From the NCBI RefSeq assembly GCF_001984095.1, contig NZ_LYVQ01000008.1, positions 1 through 54,780 of the forward strand: 54,780 nt of DNA, read 5' to 3'. Of this stretch, positions 39,334-49,300 are shown one piece after another. Within the stretch, counting starts at the first letter, position 1, and each line of letters starts with the position of its first letter. Origin of the DNA: Pelomonas sp. KK5. GTDB taxonomy: Bacteria > Pseudomonadota > Gammaproteobacteria > Burkholderiales > Burkholderiaceae_C. A program made the position numbers and the translations under genes. The notes below the pieces were generated by a model that saw only the letters and a list, made by a program, of their open reading frames with translations, was not told the origin of the DNA and did not search any database.

Positions 39334-40362
39334 TCAGCCGGCCGGCGCGAGACCCAGCGAGCGGCCGTTGACGAACTGCGGCTGGCGCAGCACGTGCGGT
39401 TCCTCCAGCGGCTTGCCCTCGATCATCTTCAGCAGCATGTCGGCCATGGTCCAGCCGGAGGCGTGCGCGGTGGGCTGGGCGATGGCGGCGATGTCCTGGT
39501 CGTACAGCGGCGTGTCGGTGGGCAGGCCGTCGATGACGATCACCGACATCTCGCTGCCGATCGCCACGCCGGCCTGCAACAGCGCCCGCACGACGCCGAC
39601 GCCGCAGAGGTTGCTGTCCACCAGGATGGCGGTGGGCCGCTGCGCGTCCATCGCCAGCAGCCGCCTGGTGGCCTCGTAGCCGCCGCGGCGGTCGTGGCCG
39701 CCGGTCAGCACATGCTCGGGGTTAGGTGTCAGGCCGGCCAGCTGCATCGCCTTCAGGTAGCCGTCGTAGCGCTGCTGGGCGAAGTTCAGGTTCAGCGGCG
39801 AGTGGATGTAGGCGATGCGGCGGTGGCCGCGGGCGGTCAGCTCGGCCATCGCCAGCCGCGTGCAGGCCTCGTTGTCGAAGTCCAGCCAGGGGAAGTCGTC
39901 GCAGTCGCCGGTGCGGCCGTAGCCGATGAAGGGCATGCGGGTGCCCCGCAGGTAGTCGATGCGCTCGTCGGCGACGCGGGTGTGGGCGACGATCAGCCCG
40001 TCCACCCGGCGGCCCTTGACCAGGCGCTCGTAGGTGCGCAGCTCGGTCTTCTTGCGGGCCACGGCCAGCAGCACGTCGTAGCCGGCGCCGTCGAGCCGGT
40101 CCGACACGCCGCCGATCATCTCCAGGAACAGCGGGTTGCCCATGAAGTCGGCCTCGACCGGGTAGACGATGCCCACCGCGTCGGCCCGCCCGGTGGCCAG
40201 GCGCCGCGCGGCCGGGCTGGGCTCGTAGCCGGCGGCCTTGGCGGCGGCGGCCACGCGCTCGCGCGTCGCTTCGCTGACGTCCGAATAGCCGTTCAGCGCG
40301 CGGCTCACCGTCGTCGGGGAGAGCTTCAGCTGCGCGGCCAGCTGCTTCAGGTCGATGGCCAT
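39334..40362 (-). CDS. LacI-family transcriptional regulator
   Basis: A 342-residue repressor. The N-terminal helix-turn-helix reads DLKQLAAQLKLSPTTVSRALNG, followed by the hinge helix (AARRLATGRADAVG). A sugar-binding core like that of periplasmic proteins occupies about 60-330. The gene stands directly upstream of the sugar transporter genes on the same strand. Matching operators before the transporter and before its own start make it the likely local regulator, released by the imported sugar or a product. Confidence 0.93.
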   Translation of the reverse strand: MAIDLKQLAAQLKLSPTTVSRALNGYSDVSEATRERVAAAAKAAGYEPSPAARRLATGRADAVGIVYPVEADFMGNPLFLEMIGGVSDRLDGAGYDVLLAVARKKTELRTYERLVKGRRVDGLIVAHTRVADERIDYLRGTRMPFIGYGRTGDCDDFPWLDFDNEACTRLAMAELTARGHRRIAYIHSPLNLNFAQQRYDGYLKAMQLAGLTPNPEHVLTGGHDRRGGYEATRRLLAMDAQRPTAILVDSNLCGVGVVRALLQAGVAIGSEMSVIVIDGLPTDTPLYDQDIAAIAQPTAHASGWTMADMLLKMIEGKPLEEPHVLRQPQFVNGRSLGLAPAG

Positions 40363-40412
40363 CTTGTTCTTCTCGGAGATGTCTGCCGGTGAGGCGAGCG
40401 ATTGTGGCAGTC

Positions 40413-40430
40413 TTCCAATGCGTTTTGGAA
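40413..40430. promoter_or_regulatory. LacI-type operator before the regulator gene
   Basis: TTCCAATGCGTTTTGGAA has perfect outer arms TTCCAA/TTGGAA around a central CG, resembling the operators at 39246-39280. It is 51 bases upstream of the LacI-type ATG and fits autoregulation; the divergent sensor kinase gene begins 133 bases on its other side. Confidence 0.65.
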
Positions 40431-40562
40431 GTCGTGCGATTGCCGCACGGTCAAGCCCCTAGCTTCGTTAAAAAGCAGCGCATTTCAGGGACGGTTACAC
40501 CCAAGAATGAGGGGAATATCCACCACACGCGGCAAGATGTCGGCACTTGACATTTCGGCAGG

Positions 40563-43500
40563 GTGATTGGCCCCTGCAAGCCCCTCGCCGTGTCTTTCCT
40601 GACCCAATATTTCCTCTTCCGTGACGGCAGCCCGACCGCGCTGCTGATCGCCCAGTACCAGCCCTGGTTGGTCGCGCTCTCGGTCCTCGTGGCCACGATG
40701 ACCTCCGCGCTGGCGCTGCAGCTGGCCGGCATGGCGCGCTCGATCGACGTGATCCGGCTGCGCCAGGTCACGCTGTTCAGTGGCGCCCTCGCAATGGGCG
40801 GCGGCGTGTGGGCCATGCACTTCATCGGCATGCTGGCCTTCAACCTGTGCACCCACGTCGACTTCAGCACCGGCATCACCGTGGCCTCGATGCTGCCCGC
40901 CGTGCTGGCCTCCTGGGTGGCGCTGAACCTGATCTCGCGCGGCACGCTGGGCCGGCCGCTGTGGGTGCTGGGCGGCGTGCTGGTGGGCGCCGGCATCGGC
41001 GCGATGCACTACACCGGCATGGCGGCGATGGAGCTGACGGCGCAGCTGCGCTACGACCCCTGGTGGTTCGCCGCCTCGATCGTCGTGGCGGTGCTGCTGG
41101 CGATGCTGGCGCTGTGGGTGCGCTTCGGGCTCGAGCATCGGGTGTCGCGGCTGACGGCGGTGCTGCTGGGCGGCCTGGTGATGGGCTGCGCGATCGCCGG
41201 CATGCATTACACGGCGATGGGCGCGGCCCGCTTCGTCGGCGCGCCGGACGAACTCTGCATCGACCGGGTCGACCGCAACGGCTACATGGCCCTGGCGATC
41301 ACGATGGTGACGCTGACCATCAGCCTGCTGACCGCCGGCGCCAACGGCCTGCTGCGCTATCGCACGCTGAACCGCGAGCTCGGCAAGGAGAAGGAACGCA
41401 TCCAGAACCTGATGCTGGCGCTGGGCGAGCGCGAGGAGCAGTACCGCAGCCTGATCGCCAACAGCCCCGGCGTGACCTTCCGCTGCCGCATCGACGAGAA
41501 GTGGAGCATGGTGCTGGTCAGCGAGGCGATGCAGACGCTGTCCGGCTGGCCGGCGGAGGACTTCCTGTCCGGCGTCATCCACTGCGGGGACCTGGTCCAC
41601 CTGGACGACCGCGATCGCGTCAATGGCGCCATCCACGCGGCCGTCGCCGCCAACGAGTCCTACTCGATCGAATACCGGCTGCTGCGCCGCGACGGCGGCG
41701 AGCGCTGGGTCTCCGAGACCGGCCGCGGCGCGCGCGATGCGCAGGGCGTGGCCCGCTTCATCGACGGCGTGATCGTCGACATCAGCGAGGCCAAGCGCCT
41801 GCAGCAGCAGCTGACGGCCGCCAAGGAAAGCGCCGAGGCGGCAGTGGCCGCCAAGGGCGCCTTCCTGGCGAACATGAGCCACGAGATCCGCACGCCGATG
41901 AATGCCATCCTCGGCTTCACCGAGCTGCTGCTGGACACCACGCTCTCCGAGCTGCAGCGCAAGCACCTGAGCACCGTGCGCGGCTCTGCCCGCTCGCTGC
42001 TGGGCCTGCTCAACGACATCCTGGACACCGCCAAGCTGGAGAAGGGTGCGATCGAGCTGGAGCGGCTCGACTTCTCGCTGCACGCGGTCTGCGAGCAGAC
42101 CTTCAACTCGCTGCGCCTGGGCGCCCAGCGCAAGGGGCTGGCCCTGCAGCTGGACTATCCGGACAGCGAGCCCCGCTTCTTCAAGGGCGACCCGCTGCGC
42201 ATCCAGCAGGTGCTGGTCAACATGGTCGGCAATGCGATCAAGTTCACCGAGACCGGCGCGGTCACGCTGTCCGTCCACATGGACGAGGAGCAGGTCCACC
42301 TGCGCGTGATCGACACCGGCATCGGCATCGCCGCCGACCGGCTGGACCGCATCTTCGACGCCTTCGCTCAGGCCGACGCGTCCACCACCCGCCGCTTCGG
42401 CGGCACGGGCCTCGGCACGACGATCTCGCGCCAGCTGGTCGAGCGCATGGGCGGGCGCATCACGGTCGAGAGCGAACTCGGCGTGGGCAGCACCTTCCAC
42501 ATCTGGCTGCCGCTGCCGGCCGGCGAGGCGGTGGCCATCGCCGAGGAAGGCGAGCTGATGGTGCTGCCGCCGCTGCGCATCCTCGTCGCCGACGACGTGG
42601 CGCAGAACGGCGAGCTGCTGCAACTGATGCTGGGCCGCGACGGACACCAGGTGCGCCTGGCTGCCAATGGCATCGAGGCGCTGCAGGTGTTCTGCGGGGA
42701 AGACTTCGACGTCGTGCTGATGGACGTGCACATGCCCGAGCTGGACGGCCTGGGCGCCACGCGGCGCATCCGCCAGTTCGAGCTGAGCCACACCCGCATG
42801 CGCACGCCGGTGATCGCGCTGACCGCCAGCGTGCTGGAGGAAGACCGCCAGGCCGCGCTGGCCGCCGGCATGGACGGCTTTGCCACCAAGCCGATCGAGG
42901 CGGCGCTGCTGCGCGCCGAGATCGCCCGCGTGCTGGGGCTGGCGACGAACAACAGCGCTCCCGCGCCGTCCCGCGCCCGCGGCGACGACGGGGAGCACCA
43001 CAACACCGCGCTGGACTTCGCCCACGGCATCCGCCTGTGGGGCAACGCCAGCGCCTGGCGCCGCGCGCTGCGGCGCTTTGCCGAGGAGCAGGCCCAGGGC
43101 GGCCCGCGCCTGCTGGCCCTGCTGCGCAGCGGCGAATGGCTGGATGCGCGCTCGCTGGTGCATCGCTGGCGCGGCGTGGCCGGCAGCCTGGCCCTGCCGC
43201 GCCTGCTGGAGGCCAGCAAGCCGGTCGAGGACCTGCTGCGCCAGGGCCGCCATGACGAGGCGCTGCGCGCCGGCGAAGCCCTGGCCGCCGCGCTGGGCGA
43301 GGTGCTGGAGGAGATCACCGAACTGTCCCGCGCCGCCGCGACGGCGCCGGCGCCGCTGATGTCGGATCTTCCGGCCGGCGACACGGCGGTGCCGCCGGCC
43401 CTGCTGGAGCGGATCGACAGGGCGCTGAGCCGCGGCGAACTGGATGATTCGGCCCTGGCCGAGCTGGTCCAGCGCATCGGCAATGCACGCTGCGCACCGA

Positions 43501-43568
43501 TGGTCGATGCGCTCGACCAGTTCGACTTCGATGCAGCCCGCCAGGCGCTGCAGGCCCTGAAACAATGA
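40563..43568 (+). CDS. MHYT-domain hybrid sensor histidine kinase
   Basis: A 1001-residue membrane kinase. The N-terminal MHYT domain (about 30-250, seven helices) shows the three signatures MHFIGM, MHYTGM and MHYTAM, thought to bind copper and sense gases such as oxygen, CO or NO. A PAS domain (about 290-410) follows. HisKA has His440 (NMSHEIRTPMN), the HATPase domain has GNAIKFTE, DTGIG and GTGLG, the receiver has Asp721 (VVLMDVHMPE) and a C-terminal Hpt domain has His867 (VHRWRGVAGSL). The start is GTG 40563; GTG 40590 is an alternative. The stop overlaps the HD-GYP regulator gene, the likely phosphorelay target. Confidence 0.92.
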   Translation: MIGPCKPLAVSFLTQYFLFRDGSPTALLIAQYQPWLVALSVLVATMTSALALQLAGMARSIDVIRLRQVTLFSGALAMGGGVWAMHFIGMLAFNLCTHVDFSTGITVASMLPAVLASWVALNLISRGTLGRPLWVLGGVLVGAGIGAMHYTGMAAMELTAQLRYDPWWFAASIVVAVLLAMLALWVRFGLEHRVSRLTAVLLGGLVMGCAIAGMHYTAMGAARFVGAPDELCIDRVDRNGYMALAITMVTLTISLLTAGANGLLRYRTLNRELGKEKERIQNLMLALGEREEQYRSLIANSPGVTFRCRIDEKWSMVLVSEAMQTLSGWPAEDFLSGVIHCGDLVHLDDRDRVNGAIHAAVAANESYSIEYRLLRRDGGERWVSETGRGARDAQGVARFIDGVIVDISEAKRLQQQLTAAKESAEAAVAAKGAFLANMSHEIRTPMNAILGFTELLLDTTLSELQRKHLSTVRGSARSLLGLLNDILDTAKLEKGAIELERLDFSLHAVCEQTFNSLRLGAQRKGLALQLDYPDSEPRFFKGDPLRIQQVLVNMVGNAIKFTETGAVTLSVHMDEEQVHLRVIDTGIGIAADRLDRIFDAFAQADASTTRRFGGTGLGTTISRQLVERMGGRITVESELGVGSTFHIWLPLPAGEAVAIAEEGELMVLPPLRILVADDVAQNGELLQLMLGRDGHQVRLAANGIEALQVFCGEDFDVVLMDVHMPELDGLGATRRIRQFELSHTRMRTPVIALTASVLEEDRQAALAAGMDGFATKPIEAALLRAEIARVLGLATNNSAPAPSRARGDDGEHHNTALDFAHGIRLWGNASAWRRALRRFAEEQAQGGPRLLALLRSGEWLDARSLVHRWRGVAGSLALPRLLEASKPVEDLLRQGRHDEALRAGEALAAALGEVLEEITELSRAAATAPAPLMSDLPAGDTAVPPALLERIDRALSRGELDDSALAELVQRIGNARCAPMVDALDQFDFDAARQALQALKQ

Positions 43569-44557
43569 GCGCCGACAAGCGCCCCACGCTGCTGCTCGTC
43601 GACGACGAGCCCGCCAACCTGCAGGTGCTGCGCCAGGTGCTGCAGGAGGACTACCGGCTGCTCTACGCCCGCGACGGCCACAAGGCGCTGGAACTGGCCA
43701 GGACCGAAGCACCGCAGCTGATCCTGCTGGACGTGATGATGCCGGGCCTGTCGGGCCTGGACGTCTGCCGCACGCTGAAGGCCCAGGCGGCGACGGCGGC
43801 CATCCCGGTCATCTTCGTCACCGCGCTGGCCGACGTGCAGGACGAGACCCAGGGCTTCGAGGCCGGCGCGGTCGACTACATCGGCAAGCCGATCAGCCCG
43901 GCCATCGTGCGGGCCCGCGTGCGCACCCACCTGCAGCTGGTGCGGGTCGAGTCGCTGCGCCAGACGCGGCTGGAGATCGTGCTGTGCCTGGGCCGCGCCG
44001 CCGAGTACAAGGACAACGAGACCGGCTGGCATGTGCTGCGCATGAGCCACTACTCGCGCATCCTGGCCCTGGCCGCCGGTTTCGGCGAGGCCGAGGCCGA
44101 AGACCTGATGCATGCGGCGCCGATGCACGACGTCGGCAAGATCGGCATCCCCGACGCGGTGCTGCAGAAGCCCGGCAAGCTCGACGAGCGCGAGTGGGAC
44201 ATCATGCGCCGCCACCCGCTGATCGGCGCCGAGATCCTGGGCGCCCACCAGAGCGGCCTGCTGGCCATGGCGCGCAGCATCGCCGTGGCCCACCACGAGA
44301 AGTGGGACGGCAGCGGCTACCCCAACGGCCTGGCCGGCGAGGACATCCCGATCGAGGCCCGCATCGTCGCCATTGCCGACGTGTTCGACGCGCTCACGAG
44401 CGTGCGCCCCTACAAGGGCGCGTGGAGCGTCGAGGATGCGTGCGAACAGCTACGCAGCCAAGCCGGCAAGCATTTCGACCCGCGGCTGGTGGAGCTGTTC
44501 CTGGAGAGGATGCCGGAGATCATCGAGGTGCGAGGAAGGTTCCTCGAAGCAGATTGA
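43565..44557 (+). CDS. Response regulator with HD-GYP phosphodiesterase domain
   Basis: A 330-residue two-domain protein. The receiver (1-125) has Asp56 (LILLDVMMPG) and GKPIS with the conserved Lys. The HD-GYP domain (about 145-325) has the metal-binding His188-Asp189 in MHDVGKIGIP and the HHEKWDGSGYPNGLAGEDIP block with the GYP motif. It should hydrolyse cyclic di-GMP under control of the MHYT kinase, whose stop overlaps its start. All family metal ligands that I can place appear intact, so activity is likely. Confidence 0.94.
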   Translation: MSADKRPTLLLVDDEPANLQVLRQVLQEDYRLLYARDGHKALELARTEAPQLILLDVMMPGLSGLDVCRTLKAQAATAAIPVIFVTALADVQDETQGFEAGAVDYIGKPISPAIVRARVRTHLQLVRVESLRQTRLEIVLCLGRAAEYKDNETGWHVLRMSHYSRILALAAGFGEAEAEDLMHAAPMHDVGKIGIPDAVLQKPGKLDEREWDIMRRHPLIGAEILGAHQSGLLAMARSIAVAHHEKWDGSGYPNGLAGEDIPIEARIVAIADVFDALTSVRPYKGAWSVEDACEQLRSQAGKHFDPRLVELFLERMPEIIEVRGRFLEAD

Positions 44558-44966
44558 AGTTGACCCCTCGCCCAGTCCTGCGGCGCTGAACGCGCTGGCG
44601 CAGTCGGTCCCCGAGGGGACGCCGATGCTTGCGGCGGCCCGGCGCTCGGCCCGGAATGCCAGGCGGCTCCGGCCATGATTTGGTTGCTCGACGCCAGCGC
44701 CAATGGCAAGCGGAAGCCTCCCCAGCAGTTCGAGTTCGTCATGCCCAAGCTCAAGACCCCGCTGAGCAGCTCCGCGCGCGACAACGGCATCCCGGCACCG
44801 GGGCCGCAGGACCTTCCTCCATCCGCCAAGCCGCGCCGTCAGCTTCGAGACTTGGTGTTTGCCGGCGCAGGTTCACCTCTTGTAGCGGCCGCCAACCACG
44901 GCTACTTTGCTGCTGCCCGTCGACGCATCCTCAAGGCTGCAGATCCCAAGTAGACAGGCCAACGAG
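44558..44966. other. 409-base interval with one doubtful short gene
   Basis: The interval lies between the HD-GYP gene and the convergent MATE gene. It holds one open frame of 92 codons (44675-44953) described separately. The first 117 bases hold nothing that I can identify. I see no T-rich hairpin terminator here, though both flanking genes end in it. Confidence 0.5.
44675..44953 (+). CDS. Small hypothetical protein (doubtful)
   Basis: A 92-codon frame (MIWLLDASANGKRKPPQQFEF...) that ends 13 bases before the MATE gene stop. I recognise no family. The C-terminal part (LVAAANHGYFAAARRRILKAADPK) looks like genuine protein. It uses codons such as GTA, CTT, GCT and CGT more than its neighbours, which suggests transferred or decaying DNA. 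AGGCGG about nine bases before the ATG is a weak ribosome site. Confidence 0.3.
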   Translation: MIWLLDASANGKRKPPQQFEFVMPKLKTPLSSSARDNGIPAPGPQDLPPSAKPRRQLRDLVFAGAGSPLVAAANHGYFAAARRRILKAADPK

Positions 44967-46319
44967 TCAACTCGCGCTACTGCCGCGTATCCGCCGCTGC
45001 GTACTCCGCGCCTGCGCCAGCCACCCCCGCTTCAACCAGCGCCACAGGATCAGCATGCCCCGGATCCATTCATCGCTGGCATAGACCAGCCAGATGCCCG
45101 GCAGGCCCCACCAGCGGCCCATCCAGAACGAGCCCAGGCCCAGCACCAGCAGCAGCGAGGCGATGCAGGAGAGGGCGGGGAAGATCGCGTCGCCGGTGGC
45201 GCGCAGCGCGCCGTTGAGCACCAGGTTGAAGACGCGGCCGGTCTCCAGCAGCACCGACAGCCACAGCAGCAGCTGGGCCGCGTGGATGATGGCCGGGTCC
45301 TTGGTGAAGGCGCGCAGCAGCCAGGGCGCGGCCAGCGCGCAGGCCAGGGCCAGGCTGCCGGAGGCGAGCACGCCGTTGCGCACGCTCTTGCGGACCAGCC
45401 GGTCGGCCTCCTTCAGCCGGCCGGCGCCGATCATGCGGCCCACCATGATCTCGGTGGCCCAGCCGATCGAGTTGCTGGTCAGCAGCACGTACTTGAGGAT
45501 CTGCAGCGTGTAGGCGTGGGTGGCCAGCGCCTCCACGCCCAGCCGCGCGGTGCTGGCCAGCGAGACCATGAACATCGAGCGGTAGACCACCTCCACCACC
45601 GCGCCGGGCCCGCCGATGCGCAGCACCGGCAGCACCAGCCGCCAGTGCACCACGACCCAGTCGCGCCGCACCGGCTTCAGCGCCATCAGGCGCTTCCAAA
45701 GCGCCAGGTGCAGCACCAGGCCGATCGCCCGGCTGATGACCATCGCCACCGCATAACCGTTCAGGCCCCAGCCGTCCCAGGGCCCGATGCCGCGCATCAG
45801 CACGAAGGCCAGCGCCAGGTGGGTGGCGTGCATCACCACCATCACCCGCAGCGACTCGCGCGCATGCAGATGGGCACGCAGGATCGCGGCCATGCTGAGG
45901 TTGTAGGCGTCCAGCAGCATGGCCGGCGCCAGCATCATCAGGAAGGGGCCGGCGAGCTGCTGCACCTCGGCCGGCGCGTTCAAGGCATCGAGCGCGGCGT
46001 CATCCCCCAGCAGCAGGGCCGAGACGACCACCAGCCCGGCCCAGGTGCTCGCACCCAGCGCGCCGAGCGCGGTCCGGCGCGCGCCGTCCACCTGCCCGCC
46101 GCCCAGCGCCTGCGTGATCACCACGCCCAGGCCGATCGCCAGCACGCGGAACACGACGTACATCGTCTCCTGCATCTGCGCCACCATGCCGAAGGCGCCG
46201 CCGGCGGCATCGGACTCGTGCGAGGCCAGCCAGAGGCCGGCCAGCGCGACGGTCATCGTCAGCAGGAATTCGCCGAGGATGGGCCCGGCGATCGGGTTCA
46301 GGCGGACGCGCGGGTTCAT
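44967..46319 (-). CDS. MATE family efflux transporter
   Basis: A 450-residue inner-membrane exporter with about twelve predicted helices in two related halves. Family features are ILGEFLLTMTVALAGLWLAS at the start and YRSMFMVSLASTARLGVEALATHAY in the second half. MATE proteins export drugs, dyes or metabolites against sodium or protons. Its ATG follows the stop of the phosphorylase-kinase-like gene by four bases, so it is the last gene of that operon; the functional link is not obvious. Confidence 0.88.
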   Translation of the reverse strand: MNPRVRLNPIAGPILGEFLLTMTVALAGLWLASHESDAAGGAFGMVAQMQETMYVVFRVLAIGLGVVITQALGGGQVDGARRTALGALGASTWAGLVVVSALLLGDDAALDALNAPAEVQQLAGPFLMMLAPAMLLDAYNLSMAAILRAHLHARESLRVMVVMHATHLALAFVLMRGIGPWDGWGLNGYAVAMVISRAIGLVLHLALWKRLMALKPVRRDWVVVHWRLVLPVLRIGGPGAVVEVVYRSMFMVSLASTARLGVEALATHAYTLQILKYVLLTSNSIGWATEIMVGRMIGAGRLKEADRLVRKSVRNGVLASGSLALACALAAPWLLRAFTKDPAIIHAAQLLLWLSVLLETGRVFNLVLNGALRATGDAIFPALSCIASLLLVLGLGSFWMGRWWGLPGIWLVYASDEWIRGMLILWRWLKRGWLAQARSTQRRIRGSSAS

Positions 46320-46323
46320 GGTG

Positions 46324-49300
46324 TCACTGAGGCACTTCCAAAAGGTACAGCACCGCCGCCATCACCAGGTTCGCCACCCGGTGCGGCGGGCTCGCGTAGA
46401 ACGCCGCCCAGGCCTGCGGGACCTGCTCTGTGTAGGGCTGGCTGTGGTCCGAGGACTGCTCCCAGCCGATGCGCACCGCGTGGCCGATCAGCACGTCCAG
46501 CACCAGCGCGCCGTCGATCTTCAGCTCGGGGTTGGCGTTGACGATCGCCTGCAGCGCGGCCAGCGCCTCGATGTTCAGCTGCCGGTATTCGGGGGCATGG
46601 ATCTTCGACAGGCGCTCGTCCACCTGCAGCGCGAAGCCGTGCTCGCCGCGGGTGTTGTCGGCCAGGGCCAGCGCGCTGTCCACGCGGTTGGCGCCGTCGA
46701 GCTGGTCGCCGATCACCAGGCCCGCGCAGTGGGACAGCAGGTCGCTGATGCGCTCGTGGAAATCCTCCGGCACGCGGCCCATCACGCCGGCCATCTCGCG
46801 CCAGCCGAGCCAGCCGCCCTGGTCGGCATCCAGCTGCGGGTCGAGATGCGAAGGGAAATCGACACGGGCGATCGCGCCGGTGCTGTCCACCGTGTGCAGC
46901 GTCTGCAGCCGCATCATGTTGGAGTTCATCTCCTGCTCGCGCCGCATCACCTCCTGCAGCCGGCCGAGGATCGCGTGCGGGCTCAGGTCGTGCAGCATGT
47001 CGAAGGCGCGCGAGGGGTTCAGCTCGTGCTCGCGCGCCAGCCAGCCCGACAGCAGCCGCAGCGACTGCCAGGGCCGCAGCGTCAGCGTGCCGTCGAACAG
47101 GCCCGGCTCGGCCTTGATCAGCATGCCCATCAGCAGCACGGTCTCCTCGATCAGCACGCGGCCACGCGGGTCGTCGCCGCCGAACTGGCGGATGCGCTCA
47201 AGTAACTCGTTATTTGCCAGCGGCCGGGTGACGACGGCAGCGGCGCTGTAGGCGCGGCCCAGCGCCACCCGCTTGCCGTGGGCCACCAGCTCGGCCACCG
47301 CGTCTTCCAGTCCCAGGTCGTGCAGGTCCAGCAGGCCGGCGGCGCGGCGGATCACGCCCCAGCGGCCCTCGCGGCTGGCGCGGGCATGGATGGCGCGGGC
47401 CAGCTGCTGCATCGCCACCTGCAGCTCGTGGTCCTGCGTCAGCTCGGCCCGGCGCATCAGCATCGCGACGATCTCGATCTGCTCGTAGGGGTTGCGGCTG
47501 CGCTCGGCCTGGCGGCGGATCGCCTCGGTGTCGGGGTTGGCGTGCAGGGTGCTCGCCAGCGCGGCGGCGCGCTCGGCCCACAGCGGGCGGGTGGCGGCCT
47601 CCTCCCATTCGGGCGGGTGCTCGATCGCCGGCGTGGGGTCATTGCACGGAAGCGGCGGCCAGTCGTCGTGGCCGTCGAGCCGGCTGGCGCTGATCTGCGG
47701 CATCAGCTGCTGCAGCGGGCCAGCCTGCACGCCGGGGTCGGCCGCCAGCTTCGCGAGACGCGCCAGCAGCGCGTCGCTGCCGGGCGCGTCCAGCATGCGG
47801 GCGGTGAGGAGCAGCGCGAACACCGGCTGGCCCACCCCCTGCCACTGGCGGCGCAGCGTGGCGATCTCGCTGGCCACCTCGTCGGCCAGCAGGCGGTTGT
47901 CCAGCGCGAAATAGGCATTGCGCCGCCAGAACAAGGGAGACAGCACCAGCGAGGGCCCGGCATCGCCGGCGCGCCAGTACAGCCGCGCGGTGGCGATGCT
48001 GCCGAGGCGGTGCAGCGGCCGGCCGGTCAGGCCTAGTGCGTCGCAGCGGCCCAGGCCATGCAGCAGGCTGGCCAGCTGCTGGGCCTCGCGCACGCGCACG
48101 GCGCCCAGCTGCTCGGGCGTCTGCGCGGCCACGCCGTGGGCGGCCATGCGCGAGCGGGTCAGTTCGTCCGCGGCCAGCAGCACCAGCTGCACGCGGGTCT
48201 GGCGCGGGAAGCTGAAGCGCCGGCCCAGCGGGTCCAGGTCGCCCGGGGTCAGCAGGCCTTCCTGCAGCAGCGCGCCGACGATGTACAGGCTCTGCGCCCA
48301 CACCAGCGGCACGTTGTCGTTGGGCAGGCGCGTCTGGCTGCCTGGCGCGGCGCGCTCGGCTTCCACCGCTTCGCGGGGCACGTAGTAGAGCTCGGGCAGC
48401 AGGCGCTGGCCGTCCCGTTCCACCATGAGGTTCTCGAGCTTGTCGCGCCACCGGGCGGCCTCGGCGGTGTCGCCGCGCATCGCGGCGTCGACCAGCAGGT
48501 AGCAGAAGAACAGCGGCCACTCGGACTCGATGTCGGCGAACTGGGTCAGCTCGCCCGGCTCGTAGTGCAGCCGCGCATGGTCCTCGACCATGGTCTGGTG
48601 GCCGTCGCGCAGGAAGCGCTTGCAGCCGTAGTGGCCGCCGAGCTTGGCGAGGATGTCGGCGCGGGTGCGTTCGGCGAGCTTGGCGTCGTCCACCGCATAG
48701 GCCGGGAAGCCGATGACCGAGAGCAGCGCCGCGTCGGTCTCCTTCGATTCCGACTCGCGCGGCAGCAGCGCGGCCAGCGCCTCGCGGGCGCGCGCCACGT
48801 CGTCGCCGACGACGAGCACCGGCTGCGCCTGCCCGGTGGAATCGGCCAGGGGATCGAAGCCGTCGATCGCCTCCAGCGCCGCCTTGGCCATGCCCAGCGA
48901 GCTGGCGTTCAGCTCGGCCACGCCCTCGTTGCGCTTGTGGCCGCGCTCCCAGATGCCGTAGTCCGGCGTGCGCCAGGCCTTGGCCAGGTAGTGCACCAGG
49001 TTCTGCACGAAGGCCTGCTCGCTGGCCGTCTCGACGATGGTGAGGCCCGAGGCGCTCATCTGCGCCACCATCAGCAGGAAGACGGCGGTGGCGTCCAGCT
49101 GCAGGTGGCCCCATTCGTTGTCGCCGACCACCACCTCGCCACGGCGCGTGTCGTACTTGGCGTGCAGCGCGTCCAGCGGGTTCTGCGTGTGCTTGAAGCG
49201 CTCGACCTTGTGGGCCTGGCGCATCATGGCTGCCAGCAGGCCGCGCATCAGCTTCTCGACCGCGTTCTCCAGCGGCTGCGCCCGCTCGCGCCCACCCTCT

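Noticed and set aside
40547-40552. TTGACA as -35 box for the MHYT kinase
   Set aside because: No acceptable -10 hexamer lies 16-18 bases downstream, and the position would place the start of transcription inside the gene.
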